64,000 nucleotides of DNA, taken from Cognatazoarcus halotolerans (lineage in GTDB: Bacteria; Pseudomonadota; Gammaproteobacteria; Burkholderiales; Rhodocyclaceae). The notes under the pieces were generated by a model, which saw only the letters and a program-made list of their open reading frames with translations, made no database searches and was not told the DNA's origin. Below are positions 26,829 to 36,136 of this stretch, one piece after another. The position numbers and the translations under genes were made by a program. Position 1 is the stretch's first letter, and every line of letters starts with the position of its first letter. Location: contig NZ_WUAF01000018.1 of NCBI RefSeq assembly GCF_009800965.1, positions 17,133 to 81,132 of the forward strand, in the 5' to 3' direction.

Positions 26829-27005
26829 GACGGGTCCGGAAAATGCGAAGCCGCCGGGGCTGCACTCCTGGCGGCAAGAATCCGCGATTCTATCAAGGAA
26901 CCCGCGCGCTTCCGCAGATTCCTTCGCGCCCCTGCGGCGAGGACAAGGCCTGGCGCGATGGCGCATACTCCGCTACCGGAACCTGAATCCCCGGGAGTCT
27001 TGCCG

Positions 27006-27215
27006 ATGCGTACCCTGTGCATACTCGCCCTGCTGGGCAGCCTCACCGCCTGCGGCGTTGCCGATTCCGGCGCTGGCGCGGTAGCGGCCGCCGCCGCGAA
27101 AGCCAAGGAGGCGAAGGAAGCCGAAGCCCTGGAGGCCAACATCGAACGACAGCTCGGCCACGCCCGCGAGCTTGAGCGCGACCGCATGAAGGCCCTCGAA
27201 GAAGCCAACCGCTAG
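27006..27215 (+). CDS. Small lipoprotein
   Basis: A 69-residue precursor with a lipoprotein signal (RTLCILALLGSLTACG; lipobox LTAC, lipidated Cys near residue 16) and a mature part that is a single charged helix rich in Ala, Lys and Glu. It could be a small outer-membrane or periplasmic structural lipoprotein. No family was recognised. Confidence 0.7.
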   Translation: MRTLCILALLGSLTACGVADSGAGAVAAAAAKAKEAKEAEALEANIERQLGHARELERDRMKALEEANR

Positions 27216-27306
27216 TCCGCCCGGACCGGGCTCACGCCCCGTCCGGCGCCCCCTCCGCGGGATCACGGTGCTGGTGCGGCGTACGCGTGCTGGTTAGACT
27301 GACGGC

Positions 27307-30300
27307 ATGGACGTCTCCATGGCGAGACGCCGGCGCCCATCACCGGAAAGATTCCTGCGAATGACCTTCGCGACTGCGTTGCCTACTCTCAGCAGCAGCC
27401 TGCTTCGCCGCGCATCGGTACTGGTACTGGTGTGCGGGCTGGCATTCGGTGCGGCCTTTCACTACCTGGTCATCGCTCCGGCCACCCGCAGCTTCGCCGC
27501 GACTTCGCTCGACCAGGCAAGCAGTCGCGTTTTCGATCTGCTGGAACGTGACCTCAGGACGGCCGAAGCCTTGCTGTCGACCGGTCTGGAGTGGGGCCGC
27601 AGCGGGCTCATCCGGGTCGGCGATCGCGCGGGCTTCATTGGCCTGATGGCCCCGCTGCTGGCGACCCAGCCGCGCATCGCGGGCACCCTTCTGGCCGACG
27701 AGGATGGCCGCGAACTCTTCCTGCTGCGCGATCCCGACGGTTGGCGCAGCCGCTCCACCACGCCGGAAAGCATCGGCCGGCGCAGCGAATGGCAGCGCTG
27801 GAACACCGCGCTCGAGGCCACCGGCGCCGAATGGCATGTGAGTGACTACGATCCGCGCAGCCGGCCCTGGTTCGTCGGTGCGCTGGCCCTGGCCAGCGAT
27901 CGGGGCTTTCACTGGACCGCCCCTTACCGTTTCTACACCGCGCGCGCGCCGGGGCTGACCGTATCCGGAAGCTGGCAGGACGGCGACGGGCGCCGCCACA
28001 TCCTTGCCTTCGATCTATTGCTGAGCGAGCTCGGCCGGCAGACACACCTGCTGTCGATCGGCAGCTCGGGCGGTGCCGCGCTGCTTTCGGCAAGCGACGA
28101 GGTTCTGATCGCGCCTCACGGCACCACGCCCACCTTGCCGGAAACAGGCGCCCCCGGCAGCACGGTCAGCCAGGCAGGCTCGCCGTTCCTGGCCAGCGGC
28201 CACGCCGCATGGATCGCGGCCGGACGCCCCGCCGCCCAGGCCTTCGACTTCGAGCTCGCCGGCGAACGCTGGCTGGGCCTCTACCGGCCGGTGCGGCTCG
28301 GCGAACAGGTGCTGTGGGTCGGCAGCTATGCCCGCGCCCGCGAGTTCGCGCCCGCAGCACTGGACGATCTCGCGCCGTTCGCCGTCATCATCGCCTGTGT
28401 ATCGGTGATCGCCGTGGCACTGGCCGTGCGCTTCGCCCGGCGTATCGCCGATCCCCTGCGCGAACTCGCCGCACAAAGCGAACGCATCGGCAATCTCCAG
28501 CTCGAGGCCGGACCGTCGATCACCGGCTCGTGGCAGGAGATCGAGCGCCTCGCGCGTGCGCAGGAACGGATGCGCGAACACCTGCTCGCAACCAAGCGTC
28601 AGCGCGACGAAGCGCACGACGAGCTCGAGCGCCAGGTCATCGAGCGGACCACGGCGCTGGCCGAGAAGCAGACCGAACTGTCCGACCAGCTGCTGTTCGT
28701 GCAGATCCTGATCGACGCGGTACCGAACCCGATCTTCTACAAGGGTCCGGACGCGCGCTTCCTGGGTTGCAACCGCGCATACGAACAGGCCTTCGACACG
28801 ACCCGCGGATTCCTCGTCGGCAAGACGGTGCTCGAACTGCCCTATCTGCCCACCGCCGACCGCATTGCCTACCAGGACGAGGACGTGCGCACCATCGAGA
28901 ACTGCGCCACCGTGCGACGCGAGGTGACGCTTCCCTTCGCGGACGGGCGGGTACGCGACGCGCTTTACTGGGTCAGCGGCTTTCGCCTCTCCGACGGCAG
29001 GCCGGGCGGCCTGCTCGGCGTGATCGTCGACATCTCGGAACAGAAGGCGGCCGAACGCGCCGCCCGCGAAGCCGAGGAACGGGCCACGCTGATGCTCGAA
29101 TCGAGCCCGATCGCGGTAGTCATCAACCGTCCCGACGGCACACCCTTGTTCGCCAACTCCCGCGCGTGTGAGCTCGCGGGAGTCAGCCACGAGGCTTACC
29201 TGAATCGCTCGGTCATCGGCTGGTTCCGTCTGCCCCAACGGGCGGCCAACCTCTATACCCGCCTGCGCGACGGCCATCCGGTACGCGACGAGGAAGTGGA
29301 GCTCGTGGACGCGACCGGCCGCCAGTTCTACACGTTGATGTCGATGGCCTTCATCGACATCCGGGGCGCCCGCGCAGTAATCAGCTGGTCGTACGACATC
29401 ACCGCACGCCGCACCACCGAACTCGAGTTGCGCAAGCTCTCGCAGGCGGTCGAGCAAAGCCCCGCGATGCTGGTGATCACCAACCCGCGCGGCGTGATCG
29501 AGTATGCCAATCCGCGGTTCTGCGAGGTCAGCGGCTTTGCCGAAACCCAGGCGCGCGGTCATCTGCCGGAGTTGCTCGACGAAGCCGGGCGCGCCTTCGA
29601 TTTCCGGACACCAATCGCGCAGGCGGTGGAGAAAGGCAGCGTGTGGCGTCACGAGTGCCGCCTGCGCGGCGAGGGCGGACGCAGCATCTGGGTGGCCCTG
29701 TCGGTCAGCGGGCTCGGCGACGAGCGTGGCGGCATCCAGCAATACGTGTGGGTACTCGAGGACATCGGCCTGCGGCGGGAGGCCGATCGTGCCTTGCGCG
29801 AGGCGAAACGGCTTGCCGAGGAAGCGGCGGAGGCCAAGGCCCGTTTCCTCGCCAACATGAGTCACGAGATCCGCACGCCGATGAACGCCGTGATCGGCTT
29901 GTCGCGACTGGCCCTCGACGGCGCCACCGACGCCCGCCAACGCGACTATCTCGGCAAGATCCAGGCGGCGGGCGCCAGCCTGCTCGCGCTGATCAACGAC
30001 ATTCTGGACTTTTCGCGCATCGAGGCCGGCAGGCTCAGCCTCGAGTCGCGGCCGTTCGAGCTTGACGAGGTCCTGCAGACACTCGTCACCTTCGTCGGCC
30101 AGCGCGCCCAGGAAAAGGGTCTGGAGCTGGTGCTCGACGTCGCCCCCGAGCTGCCGACGCAGTTGCTCGGCGATGCCCTCCGCCTCGGACAGATCCTCAC
30201 AAACCTGGTCGGCAACGCAGTGAAATTCACCGAACGGGGCGAGGTACGGCTGGCGATCCGCCCTGGGGCCCGTCGGGATGACCGCCTGTGTCTGCAGGTC

Positions 30301-32031
30301 GCAGTGAGCGACACCGGCATCGGCATGGACGAAGCCCAGCAGGGACGGCTTTTCTCGGCCTTCTCGCAGGGCGACAGTTCGACCACGCGGCGCTTCGGCG
30401 GCAGCGGGCTGGGCTTGTCGATCGCCCGTCGGCTGATCGAGTTGATGGACGGCAGCATCAGTGTCGACAGCCGGCCCGGCGCGGGGAGCGTGTTCCGCTT
30501 CAACGTCTGGTGTGGTCTCGCCGGCGCCTTTCCGGCGACGCCGCGCCGCTTGCCGGGGGTGCTCGAGAAGCTGCGCGTGCTGGTGGTCGACGATCATCCG
30601 TCGACCCGCGAGGTTCTGCAGCGATTGCTGCAGGCGATGCCATTGCGGACCGACGTCGCCGATTCCGGCGCAGAGGCGCTGGCCGCAGTGCATGCGGCCG
30701 ACGGCAGCGATCCCTATGGCCTGGTGCTGATGGATCTGCGCATGCCGGGCATGGACGGCATCGAAGCCTGCAGCAGGCTCAAGCGCGCGTCCGGACTGTC
30801 TTCACCACCGCTGGTGGTAATGATCTCGGCCTACGGCGACGCGCAGGCCCAGGAACAGGCCGTCGCGGTCGGCGCCGACGGCTTCGTCAGCAAGCCGGTG
30901 ACCGCCTCGAGCCTGCTCGACGCGATCATGAACGTCTTCGGCGCGGCGCCGGTGATGGCGTCGCTGCCGGCCGACGCGTTGCCGGGGGATGCGCTCGCGG
31001 GTCTCGCGGTGCTGGTGGTGGAAGACAATCTCGTCAATCAGGACGTCGCCCGCGGTCTGCTGGAACGGGTCGGCGCCACCGTCTCGATCGCGTCCAACGG
31101 GCGCGAAGCGCTCATGCTGCTGAACGGCGGCCAGCAGCGGTTCGACGCGGTGCTGATGGATCTGCAGATGCCGGAGATGGACGGGTTTGCGGCGATCCGC
31201 GCAATCCGGGCCGACCCCCGGCTGAACGGCCTGCCGGTGATCGCGATGACCGCGCATGCGATGGAGGACGAGCGTCGGCGCTGCTTTGCAGCGGGCATGA
31301 ACGAACACGTACCGAAGCCGATCGACGCGACCCTGCTGGTGTCGGTGATCCGTCGGCTCACCGGACGCACCGGCGCAGCGACCGCCACGTCGCAGGACGA
31401 CACCGCCGGACTGCCGACACTGCCCGGCATCAACGGTGCCTCGGCGCTGCGCCGGATGGGCGGCGACCGCAGCGGCTACCTGCAACTGCTGGATCTATTC
31501 CTGCGCGGCCACCGCCATTCCGGGGCGGCCATCCGCAAGGCCATCGAGACTAGCGACAAGGCAGACGCGCAGCAACAGGTCCATGCGCTGCGCGGCGCCG
31601 CCGCGAACATCGGTGCAGCGGGTCTGGCCGAATCCTCACGCGTACTCGAACAGGCGCTACGCGAAGACCAGGACACGACCAGCGCGCTGGCGGCGTTCGG
31701 AACCGCGCTCGATGCGGTACTCGGCATGCTCGCCGAGCGCCTGCCCGACGAACCCGGCGACCTCGGCACCGAAGGGCCGCTCGACGCGGAACTGCTCGAA
31801 TCCGCCCTGCGGCGACTCGAGACCCTGCTCGCAAGCGCCGACGGTGACGCGACCCGGGAGTTCCGCAGGATCCGGCCTGCGCTCGTACAGCGTTACGGCG
31901 CATTGTCCTGTGGGCCGCTTGCCGAAGCAGTCCAAAACTACGACTATGACGAAGCGCTGGCGCGCTTGCGGGCCTTGATGTCAGGCAGCACCGCCGCGAC
32001 GCGCACGGGAGAACAGGAGAAGCGGGAATGA
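27307..32031 (+). CDS. Hybrid sensor histidine kinase: Cache-HAMP-PAS(3)-HK-REC-REC-Hpt
   Basis: A 1574-residue multi-domain kinase. TM1 lies at 35-58 and TM2 near 357-380, enclosing a large periplasmic Cache-type sensor. HAMP (about 380-430) and a coiled coil lead to three PAS domains (about 462-580, 590-710, 715-835). HisKA has the phospho-His in FLANMSHEIRTPMNAVIG (about residue 853), and HATPase_c has LVGNAVKFTERG, DTGIGM and GGSGLGLSIARR. Two receivers follow: VLVVDDHPST with acceptor in LVLMDLRMPG (about 1144), and VLVVEDNLVNQD with acceptor in AVLMDLQMPE (about 1284). A C-terminal Hpt has HALRGAAANIGA (about 1426). It overlaps the next gene by four bases, so the HD-GYP regulator is its likely output. 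An ATG at 27361 is an alternative start. Confidence 0.93.
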   Translation: MDVSMARRRRPSPERFLRMTFATALPTLSSSLLRRASVLVLVCGLAFGAAFHYLVIAPATRSFAATSLDQASSRVFDLLERDLRTAEALLSTGLEWGRSGLIRVGDRAGFIGLMAPLLATQPRIAGTLLADEDGRELFLLRDPDGWRSRSTTPESIGRRSEWQRWNTALEATGAEWHVSDYDPRSRPWFVGALALASDRGFHWTAPYRFYTARAPGLTVSGSWQDGDGRRHILAFDLLLSELGRQTHLLSIGSSGGAALLSASDEVLIAPHGTTPTLPETGAPGSTVSQAGSPFLASGHAAWIAAGRPAAQAFDFELAGERWLGLYRPVRLGEQVLWVGSYARAREFAPAALDDLAPFAVIIACVSVIAVALAVRFARRIADPLRELAAQSERIGNLQLEAGPSITGSWQEIERLARAQERMREHLLATKRQRDEAHDELERQVIERTTALAEKQTELSDQLLFVQILIDAVPNPIFYKGPDARFLGCNRAYEQAFDTTRGFLVGKTVLELPYLPTADRIAYQDEDVRTIENCATVRREVTLPFADGRVRDALYWVSGFRLSDGRPGGLLGVIVDISEQKAAERAAREAEERATLMLESSPIAVVINRPDGTPLFANSRACELAGVSHEAYLNRSVIGWFRLPQRAANLYTRLRDGHPVRDEEVELVDATGRQFYTLMSMAFIDIRGARAVISWSYDITARRTTELELRKLSQAVEQSPAMLVITNPRGVIEYANPRFCEVSGFAETQARGHLPELLDEAGRAFDFRTPIAQAVEKGSVWRHECRLRGEGGRSIWVALSVSGLGDERGGIQQYVWVLEDIGLRREADRALREAKRLAEEAAEAKARFLANMSHEIRTPMNAVIGLSRLALDGATDARQRDYLGKIQAAGASLLALINDILDFSRIEAGRLSLESRPFELDEVLQTLVTFVGQRAQEKGLELVLDVAPELPTQLLGDALRLGQILTNLVGNAVKFTERGEVRLAIRPGARRDDRLCLQVAVSDTGIGMDEAQQGRLFSAFSQGDSSTTRRFGGSGLGLSIARRLIELMDGSISVDSRPGAGSVFRFNVWCGLAGAFPATPRRLPGVLEKLRVLVVDDHPSTREVLQRLLQAMPLRTDVADSGAEALAAVHAADGSDPYGLVLMDLRMPGMDGIEACSRLKRASGLSSPPLVVMISAYGDAQAQEQAVAVGADGFVSKPVTASSLLDAIMNVFGAAPVMASLPADALPGDALAGLAVLVVEDNLVNQDVARGLLERVGATVSIASNGREALMLLNGGQQRFDAVLMDLQMPEMDGFAAIRAIRADPRLNGLPVIAMTAHAMEDERRRCFAAGMNEHVPKPIDATLLVSVIRRLTGRTGAATATSQDDTAGLPTLPGINGASALRRMGGDRSGYLQLLDLFLRGHRHSGAAIRKAIETSDKADAQQQVHALRGAAANIGAAGLAESSRVLEQALREDQDTTSALAAFGTALDAVLGMLAERLPDEPGDLGTEGPLDAELLESALRRLETLLASADGDATREFRRIRPALVQRYGALSCGPLAEAVQNYDYDEALARLRALMSGSTAATRTGEQEKRE

Positions 32032-33212
32032 AGGAAGCAGCGGCCGCGGAGCGACCGGCCACCATCCTGGTGGTAGACGATGCCCCCGAATCGATCGAGC
32101 CGATCGTGCGTGTGCTCCGGCAGGGCGAATACGCTACGCGGATCGCCAACAACGGCCTCAAGGCACTCGCGCTTGCCGTCGCCGATCCCGCGCCGGACCT
32201 GATCCTGCTGGACGTGATGATGCCCGGCATCGACGGTTACGAGGTATGTCGCGCACTCAAGGCAGAGCCCCTGACCCGCGACATTCCGGTGATCTTCCTG
32301 ACTGTCCTGAACGACGCCTGTGACGAGGAGAATGGCTTTGCCGCGGGTGCCGTGGACTACATCACCAAGCCGATCAGCCCGCCGATCCTGCTGGCGCGGG
32401 TACGCACGCATCTCACCCTGAAGGCCGCACGCGACTTCCTCGCCGATCGCAACAGTTTCCTGGAACAGGAGGTCATGCGCCGTACCCGTGAAGTGTGCGT
32501 CATCCAGGACGCCACCATCATGGCGATGGCGACGCTCGCCGAGACCCGCGATGCCGAAACCGGCAACCACATCCGCCGCACGCAGATGTACGTGCGCTGC
32601 CTCGCCGACCGTCTTCACGACCATCCGCGCTTTGCCGCCACGCTGACCAGCGAGAACATTCACCTGATCTGCAAGTCGGCGCCCTTGCACGATATCGGCA
32701 AGGTGGGCATCCCGGACCGCATCCTCCTCAAGCCGGGCCGGCTCACCGCCGAGGAGTTCGACATCATCAAGACTCACCCGCGGCTCGGGCGCGACGCCAT
32801 CCTCGCTGCCGAGCGCCTTATCGACACCGACAGCCAGAGCCCGAGCTTCCTGCGCTTTGCCAAGGAGATCGCCTATTCGCACCAGGAAAAGTGGGATGGC
32901 TCGGGCTATCCGGAGGGCCTGAGCGGCGACGACATCCCGCTCTCCGCACGTCTCATGGCACTTGCCGACGTGTACGACGCGCTGATCAGCGAACGGGTGT
33001 ACAAGAAGCCGTTCAGCCATGCCGAGGCGGTGGCCATGATCACCGCGGGCCGCGGCGCCCACTTCGATCCCGACATCGTCGACGCGTTTCTCGATCTTGC
33101 CGATACCTTCGAGGCGATTGCCCGCGAATATGCCGACCGGGACACCGATCTCGACGTGCAGATGACGCGCTTGCGGCAGGTCTTCGGCGAAGAGGCCCTG
33201 CCGTCGCGTTGA
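32028..33212 (+). CDS. Response regulator with HD-GYP phosphodiesterase domain (RpfG type)
   Basis: A 394-residue protein that should hydrolyse cyclic di-GMP when its receiver is phosphorylated. The receiver (9-125) has ILVVDDAPES, the acceptor Asp in LILLDVMMPGIDG and lysine in ITKPIS. The HD-GYP domain (165-365) keeps the metal ligands and signature: ETGNHIRRTQ, PLHDIGKVGIPD, THPRLGRD, and HQEKWDGSGYPEGL. The four-base overlap with the hybrid kinase implies a phosphorelay from sensor to c-di-GMP breakdown. Confidence 0.95.
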   Translation: MKEAAAAERPATILVVDDAPESIEPIVRVLRQGEYATRIANNGLKALALAVADPAPDLILLDVMMPGIDGYEVCRALKAEPLTRDIPVIFLTVLNDACDEENGFAAGAVDYITKPISPPILLARVRTHLTLKAARDFLADRNSFLEQEVMRRTREVCVIQDATIMAMATLAETRDAETGNHIRRTQMYVRCLADRLHDHPRFAATLTSENIHLICKSAPLHDIGKVGIPDRILLKPGRLTAEEFDIIKTHPRLGRDAILAAERLIDTDSQSPSFLRFAKEIAYSHQEKWDGSGYPEGLSGDDIPLSARLMALADVYDALISERVYKKPFSHAEAVAMITAGRGAHFDPDIVDAFLDLADTFEAIAREYADRDTDLDVQMTRLRQVFGEEALPSR

Positions 33213-33224
33213 GGCCCCGGACGC

Positions 33225-34199
33225 TCAGCGCCCCTCCTGCATGAGAGCGATCTGCTCGCGCAAGGCGAGGATGTGCTCTTCCCAGTAACGCGGCTGGTCG
33301 AACCACGGAAAGGCGGCCGGGAAGGCGGGGTCGTCCCAGCGACGTGTCAGCCAAGCGGCAAAATGCAATAGCCTCAGGGTGCGCAATGCCTCGATCAGAT
33401 GGCGTTCGCGCGGATCGAACGAGGCAAAATCCTCGTAACCGTCGAGTACGTGATCGAGCTGGCGCGCCATCGCCTGCTCGTCGCCCGAGAGCAGCATCCA
33501 CAGATCCTGCACCGCAGGTCCGGTGCAGGCGTCGTCGAAGTCAACGAAGTGCGGCCCTTCCGGCGTCCACAGCACGTTCCCGGCGTGGCAGTCGCCGTGC
33601 AGGCGGATCTGCCGGACCGGACCGGCACGCTCGAACGCGGCGCGCACCGCGTCGAGGGCATGCTCGGCGACCGAGCACCAGGTGTCCTCGAGTGTCTCGG
33701 GTATGCGCTCGCTATCAAGGATGAGATCGACCGAGGCTTCGCCGAAACGATCGATGTCGAGCGTCGGACGCTCGACGAAGGGCTGCAGTGCGCCAACCGC
33801 ATGGATACGTCCCATGAAACGGCCGATCCATTCGAGTACCTGTGGGTCCTCGAGCTCCGGCGCGCGGCCGCCTCGACGGGGATAGACGGCGAAACGCAGG
33901 TCTTCGAAATGATGCAGCGTGCCCCCGCCGGCAAGACGCATCGGCGCCACCACCGGAATTTCCCGCGCCGCCAGCTCGAGCGTGTAGGCATGCTCCTCGC
34001 GGATCGCCTCGTCGGTCCAGCGGCCCGCACGGTAGAACTTGACCACCACCGGCGGGCCCTCTTCCTGCCCGACCTGCCAGACCCGGTTCTCGAAGCTGTT
34101 GAGTGCCAGCAGATTGCCGTCGCAACGCAGGCCCGCATCCTCCACCGCATCGAGGATGTGGTCCGGCGTAAGGCTGGAAAAGGGTTTGCTATCGGTCAT
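33225..34199 (-). CDS. srkA: Stress response serine/threonine kinase SrkA (YihE)
   Basis: SrkA is a small kinase linked to protection from oxidative and envelope stress. The 324-residue protein begins with FSSLTPDHILDAVEDAGLRCDGNLLALNSFENRVWQ, close to the enterobacterial enzyme, and has ATP-binding lysine VVVKFYRAGRW. The catalytic loop is IRLHGDCHAGNVLW and the metal-binding motif is FVDFDDACTGPAVQDLWMLL. Its length matches the family. It is convergent with the HD-GYP gene. Confidence 0.93.
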   Translation of the reverse strand: MTDSKPFSSLTPDHILDAVEDAGLRCDGNLLALNSFENRVWQVGQEEGPPVVVKFYRAGRWTDEAIREEHAYTLELAAREIPVVAPMRLAGGGTLHHFEDLRFAVYPRRGGRAPELEDPQVLEWIGRFMGRIHAVGALQPFVERPTLDIDRFGEASVDLILDSERIPETLEDTWCSVAEHALDAVRAAFERAGPVRQIRLHGDCHAGNVLWTPEGPHFVDFDDACTGPAVQDLWMLLSGDEQAMARQLDHVLDGYEDFASFDPRERHLIEALRTLRLLHFAAWLTRRWDDPAFPAAFPWFDQPRYWEEHILALREQIALMQEGR

Positions 34200-34325
34200 C
34201 GAGGATCCAGGCGGCGAAAGGGTATCCGGTCGACATCATCTTACGGGACGAGTGCCCGGATCGATCCGGCAACGGCTGCCCCCGGATTTTCTCGCAAGGC
34301 GGTGAACGCAATCCGGAAAGTTGAT

Positions 34326-34345
34326 ATAGTTCGCTGCGTAACTAT
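34326..34345. promoter_or_regulatory. Inverted repeat upstream of marR-type gene, probable operator
   Basis: ATAGTT (34326-34331) and AACTAT (34340-34345) form a perfect inverted repeat with eight spacer bases, about 17 bases before the MarR start. MarR dimers bind such sites, so autorepression of the efflux operon is likely. Confidence 0.55.
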
Positions 34346-34361
34346 TCCCCAAGTAATCAAT

Positions 34362-34886
34362 ATGCACCTCTCCCATTTCGAGGACCGGATCAACGCGGTC
34401 TGCGAACGTCACCCGGATCTGCCCCGGCAAGCGGTGATCCTGACCCGCCTGATCCGTTTTCTGAGCGGTGCGATCGATGACCGCCTGTCCCGCCTGCTCG
34501 AGCGCGAAGGCCTCGGCGGATCGGCATGGGCGGTGCTGACGATGATCTACAGCGACCGGGACGGGGCGGCCCGCCCGAGCTGCATCGGCCAGGCGCTGTC
34601 GCAATCCAGAGCACACATGACCCGCATTTCGGACGACCTGGTGACGGCCGGTCTGGTCGAGCGCGTCGCCAACGCGGTCGATCGCCGCGCGGTGGATCTG
34701 CGCCTGACCGCCGAAGGAGAGCGTCGCGTACAGGCACTGTTGCCGCAGGTCGGCGGGCTTTACCAGGAAATGCTCGGAATCATCGATCCCGCCGGCCTCG
34801 ACCAGTTGGAAACGACATTGCGCAGCCTGCTCGGACACATCGAACACCTTCCCCCCATCGACCCGACAACCGGAACATCGGCATGA
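34362..34886 (+). CDS. MarR family transcriptional regulator
   Basis: A 174-residue winged-helix regulator. It has the helix-turn-helix RPSCIGQALSQSRAHMTRISDDLVTAGLVER and the wing VDRRAVDLRLTAEGERRV. It opens an operon with an HlyD-type adaptor and a 14-helix transporter and overlaps the adaptor by four bases, the classical MarR-EmrAB arrangement. The ATG at 34362 is chosen because it follows the operator-like palindrome closely; a much longer upstream frame is a shadow of srkA. Confidence 0.9.
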   Translation: MHLSHFEDRINAVCERHPDLPRQAVILTRLIRFLSGAIDDRLSRLLEREGLGGSAWAVLTMIYSDRDGAARPSCIGQALSQSRAHMTRISDDLVTAGLVERVANAVDRRAVDLRLTAEGERRVQALLPQVGGLYQEMLGIIDPAGLDQLETTLRSLLGHIEHLPPIDPTTGTSA

Positions 34887-36136
34887 GCGAATCCCGCGTG
34901 ACACCCGCACCCCGCAACGTGAGACGTCGCCGCTCCCTGAAGCTGCTGGCGTCCGCCTTCATGCTGGCCGCACTGGCGACGCTGGCCTGGTGGCTGCTCG
35001 TCGCCCAGTACCGCAGCGAAACCGACAACGCCTACGTGGCCGGCAACGTGGTGCAGATCAGTCCGCGGGTGAACGGCACGGTGGTCGCGATCCACGCCGA
35101 GGACACCGACCTCGTAGCGCAGGGCCAGGCCCTGGTGGAGCTCGACGATGCGGACGCGCGGATCGCCCTGCAGGCCGCCGAAGCCGGCCTGGCCGAAGCG
35201 GTGCGGGACGTTCGCGGCCTCTACTTCGGCACCGGTCAGTCCGCCGCAGTGGTGGCCCAGCGCTCGGCCGACATCGACAGACTGCGCCAGGAGGCCGCCC
35301 GCGCCGAGGCGGAACTGCAGCGCGCTCGGGACGATTACGCGCGCCAGGAATCGCTTTATCGCGACCGCTTCATCTCCGCTGACGCCCTGCAGGGTCGCCG
35401 CACCACCCTGAAGGCCGCCGAAGCCGCGCATGCCGCCGCACAGGCAGCGATAAGGGAAGCCCAGTCGGCGCTGGTCCAGGCACGCGAGCAGAAGAGCAGC
35501 TCCGAAGTGCGGGTCGACAACACCTCGCTCGAGAACCATCCGCGCGTCGCCGCAGCCGCGTCGCAGGTTCGTGCCGCGTGGCTGGCGCTGGCCCGCACGA
35601 AGATCGTCGCACCGGTCGGTGGCTACGTGGCGCGCCGCTCAGTGCAGCTCGGCGAACGGGTATCACCCGACAGTGCATTGATGGCGGTCGTCCCGACCGG
35701 CGACTTCTGGGTCGAGGCGAATTTCAAGGAAACCGATCTCGCCAACGTCCGCATAGGCCAGCCCGTCACGCTGCACGCCGATCTCTGGGGCGACGGGGTC
35801 ATCTACCACGGCAAGGTGGTGGGGCTCTCGGCCGGGACCGGCGGAGCGTTCGCGCTGCTGCCACCGCAGAACGCGTCGGGCAACTGGATCAAGATCGTGC
35901 AGCGCGTGCCGGTGAGGATCGCGCTGGATCCACGGGAACTCGCCGAACATCCGCTGCGGATCGGTCTGTCGATGCGCGCCAATGTGGATACCCACGATCG
36001 CAGCGGCAAGGTGCTGGCCACCTCGCCACGCGTCGGCGGCGGCATCGACACACCGGTCTACGCCGATCAGTCCAGGGCCGCTGACAGCCTCATTGCGCGA
36101 GTGATCGACGCCAACCGCTCGGCCACCACGCGCTGA
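34883..36136 (+). CDS. HlyD/EmrA family membrane fusion protein
   Basis: A 417-residue periplasmic adaptor that couples an inner-membrane pump to an outer-membrane channel. One N-terminal transmembrane helix (LKLLASAFMLAALATLAWWLLV) is followed by the biotinyl-lipoyl half TDNAYVAGNVVQISPRVNGTV. A long coiled-coil hairpin spans about 105-225, and the second lipoyl half is KIVAPVGGYVARRSVQLGERV. The beta-barrel contains FWVEANFKETDLANVRIGQP. It closely matches EmrA. It overlaps marR by four bases and the transporter by one. Confidence 0.92.
   Translation: MSESRVTPAPRNVRRRRSLKLLASAFMLAALATLAWWLLVAQYRSETDNAYVAGNVVQISPRVNGTVVAIHAEDTDLVAQGQALVELDDADARIALQAAEAGLAEAVRDVRGLYFGTGQSAAVVAQRSADIDRLRQEAARAEAELQRARDDYARQESLYRDRFISADALQGRRTTLKAAEAAHAAAQAAIREAQSALVQAREQKSSSEVRVDNTSLENHPRVAAAASQVRAAWLALARTKIVAPVGGYVARRSVQLGERVSPDSALMAVVPTGDFWVEANFKETDLANVRIGQPVTLHADLWGDGVIYHGKVVGLSAGTGGAFALLPPQNASGNWIKIVQRVPVRIALDPRELAEHPLRIGLSMRANVDTHDRSGKVLATSPRVGGGIDTPVYADQSRAADSLIARVIDANRSATTR

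Noticed and set aside
28015..30693. 892-codon minus-strand frame inside the hybrid kinase
   Set aside because: The plus-strand frame has complete PAS and kinase motifs; the antisense frame shows none.
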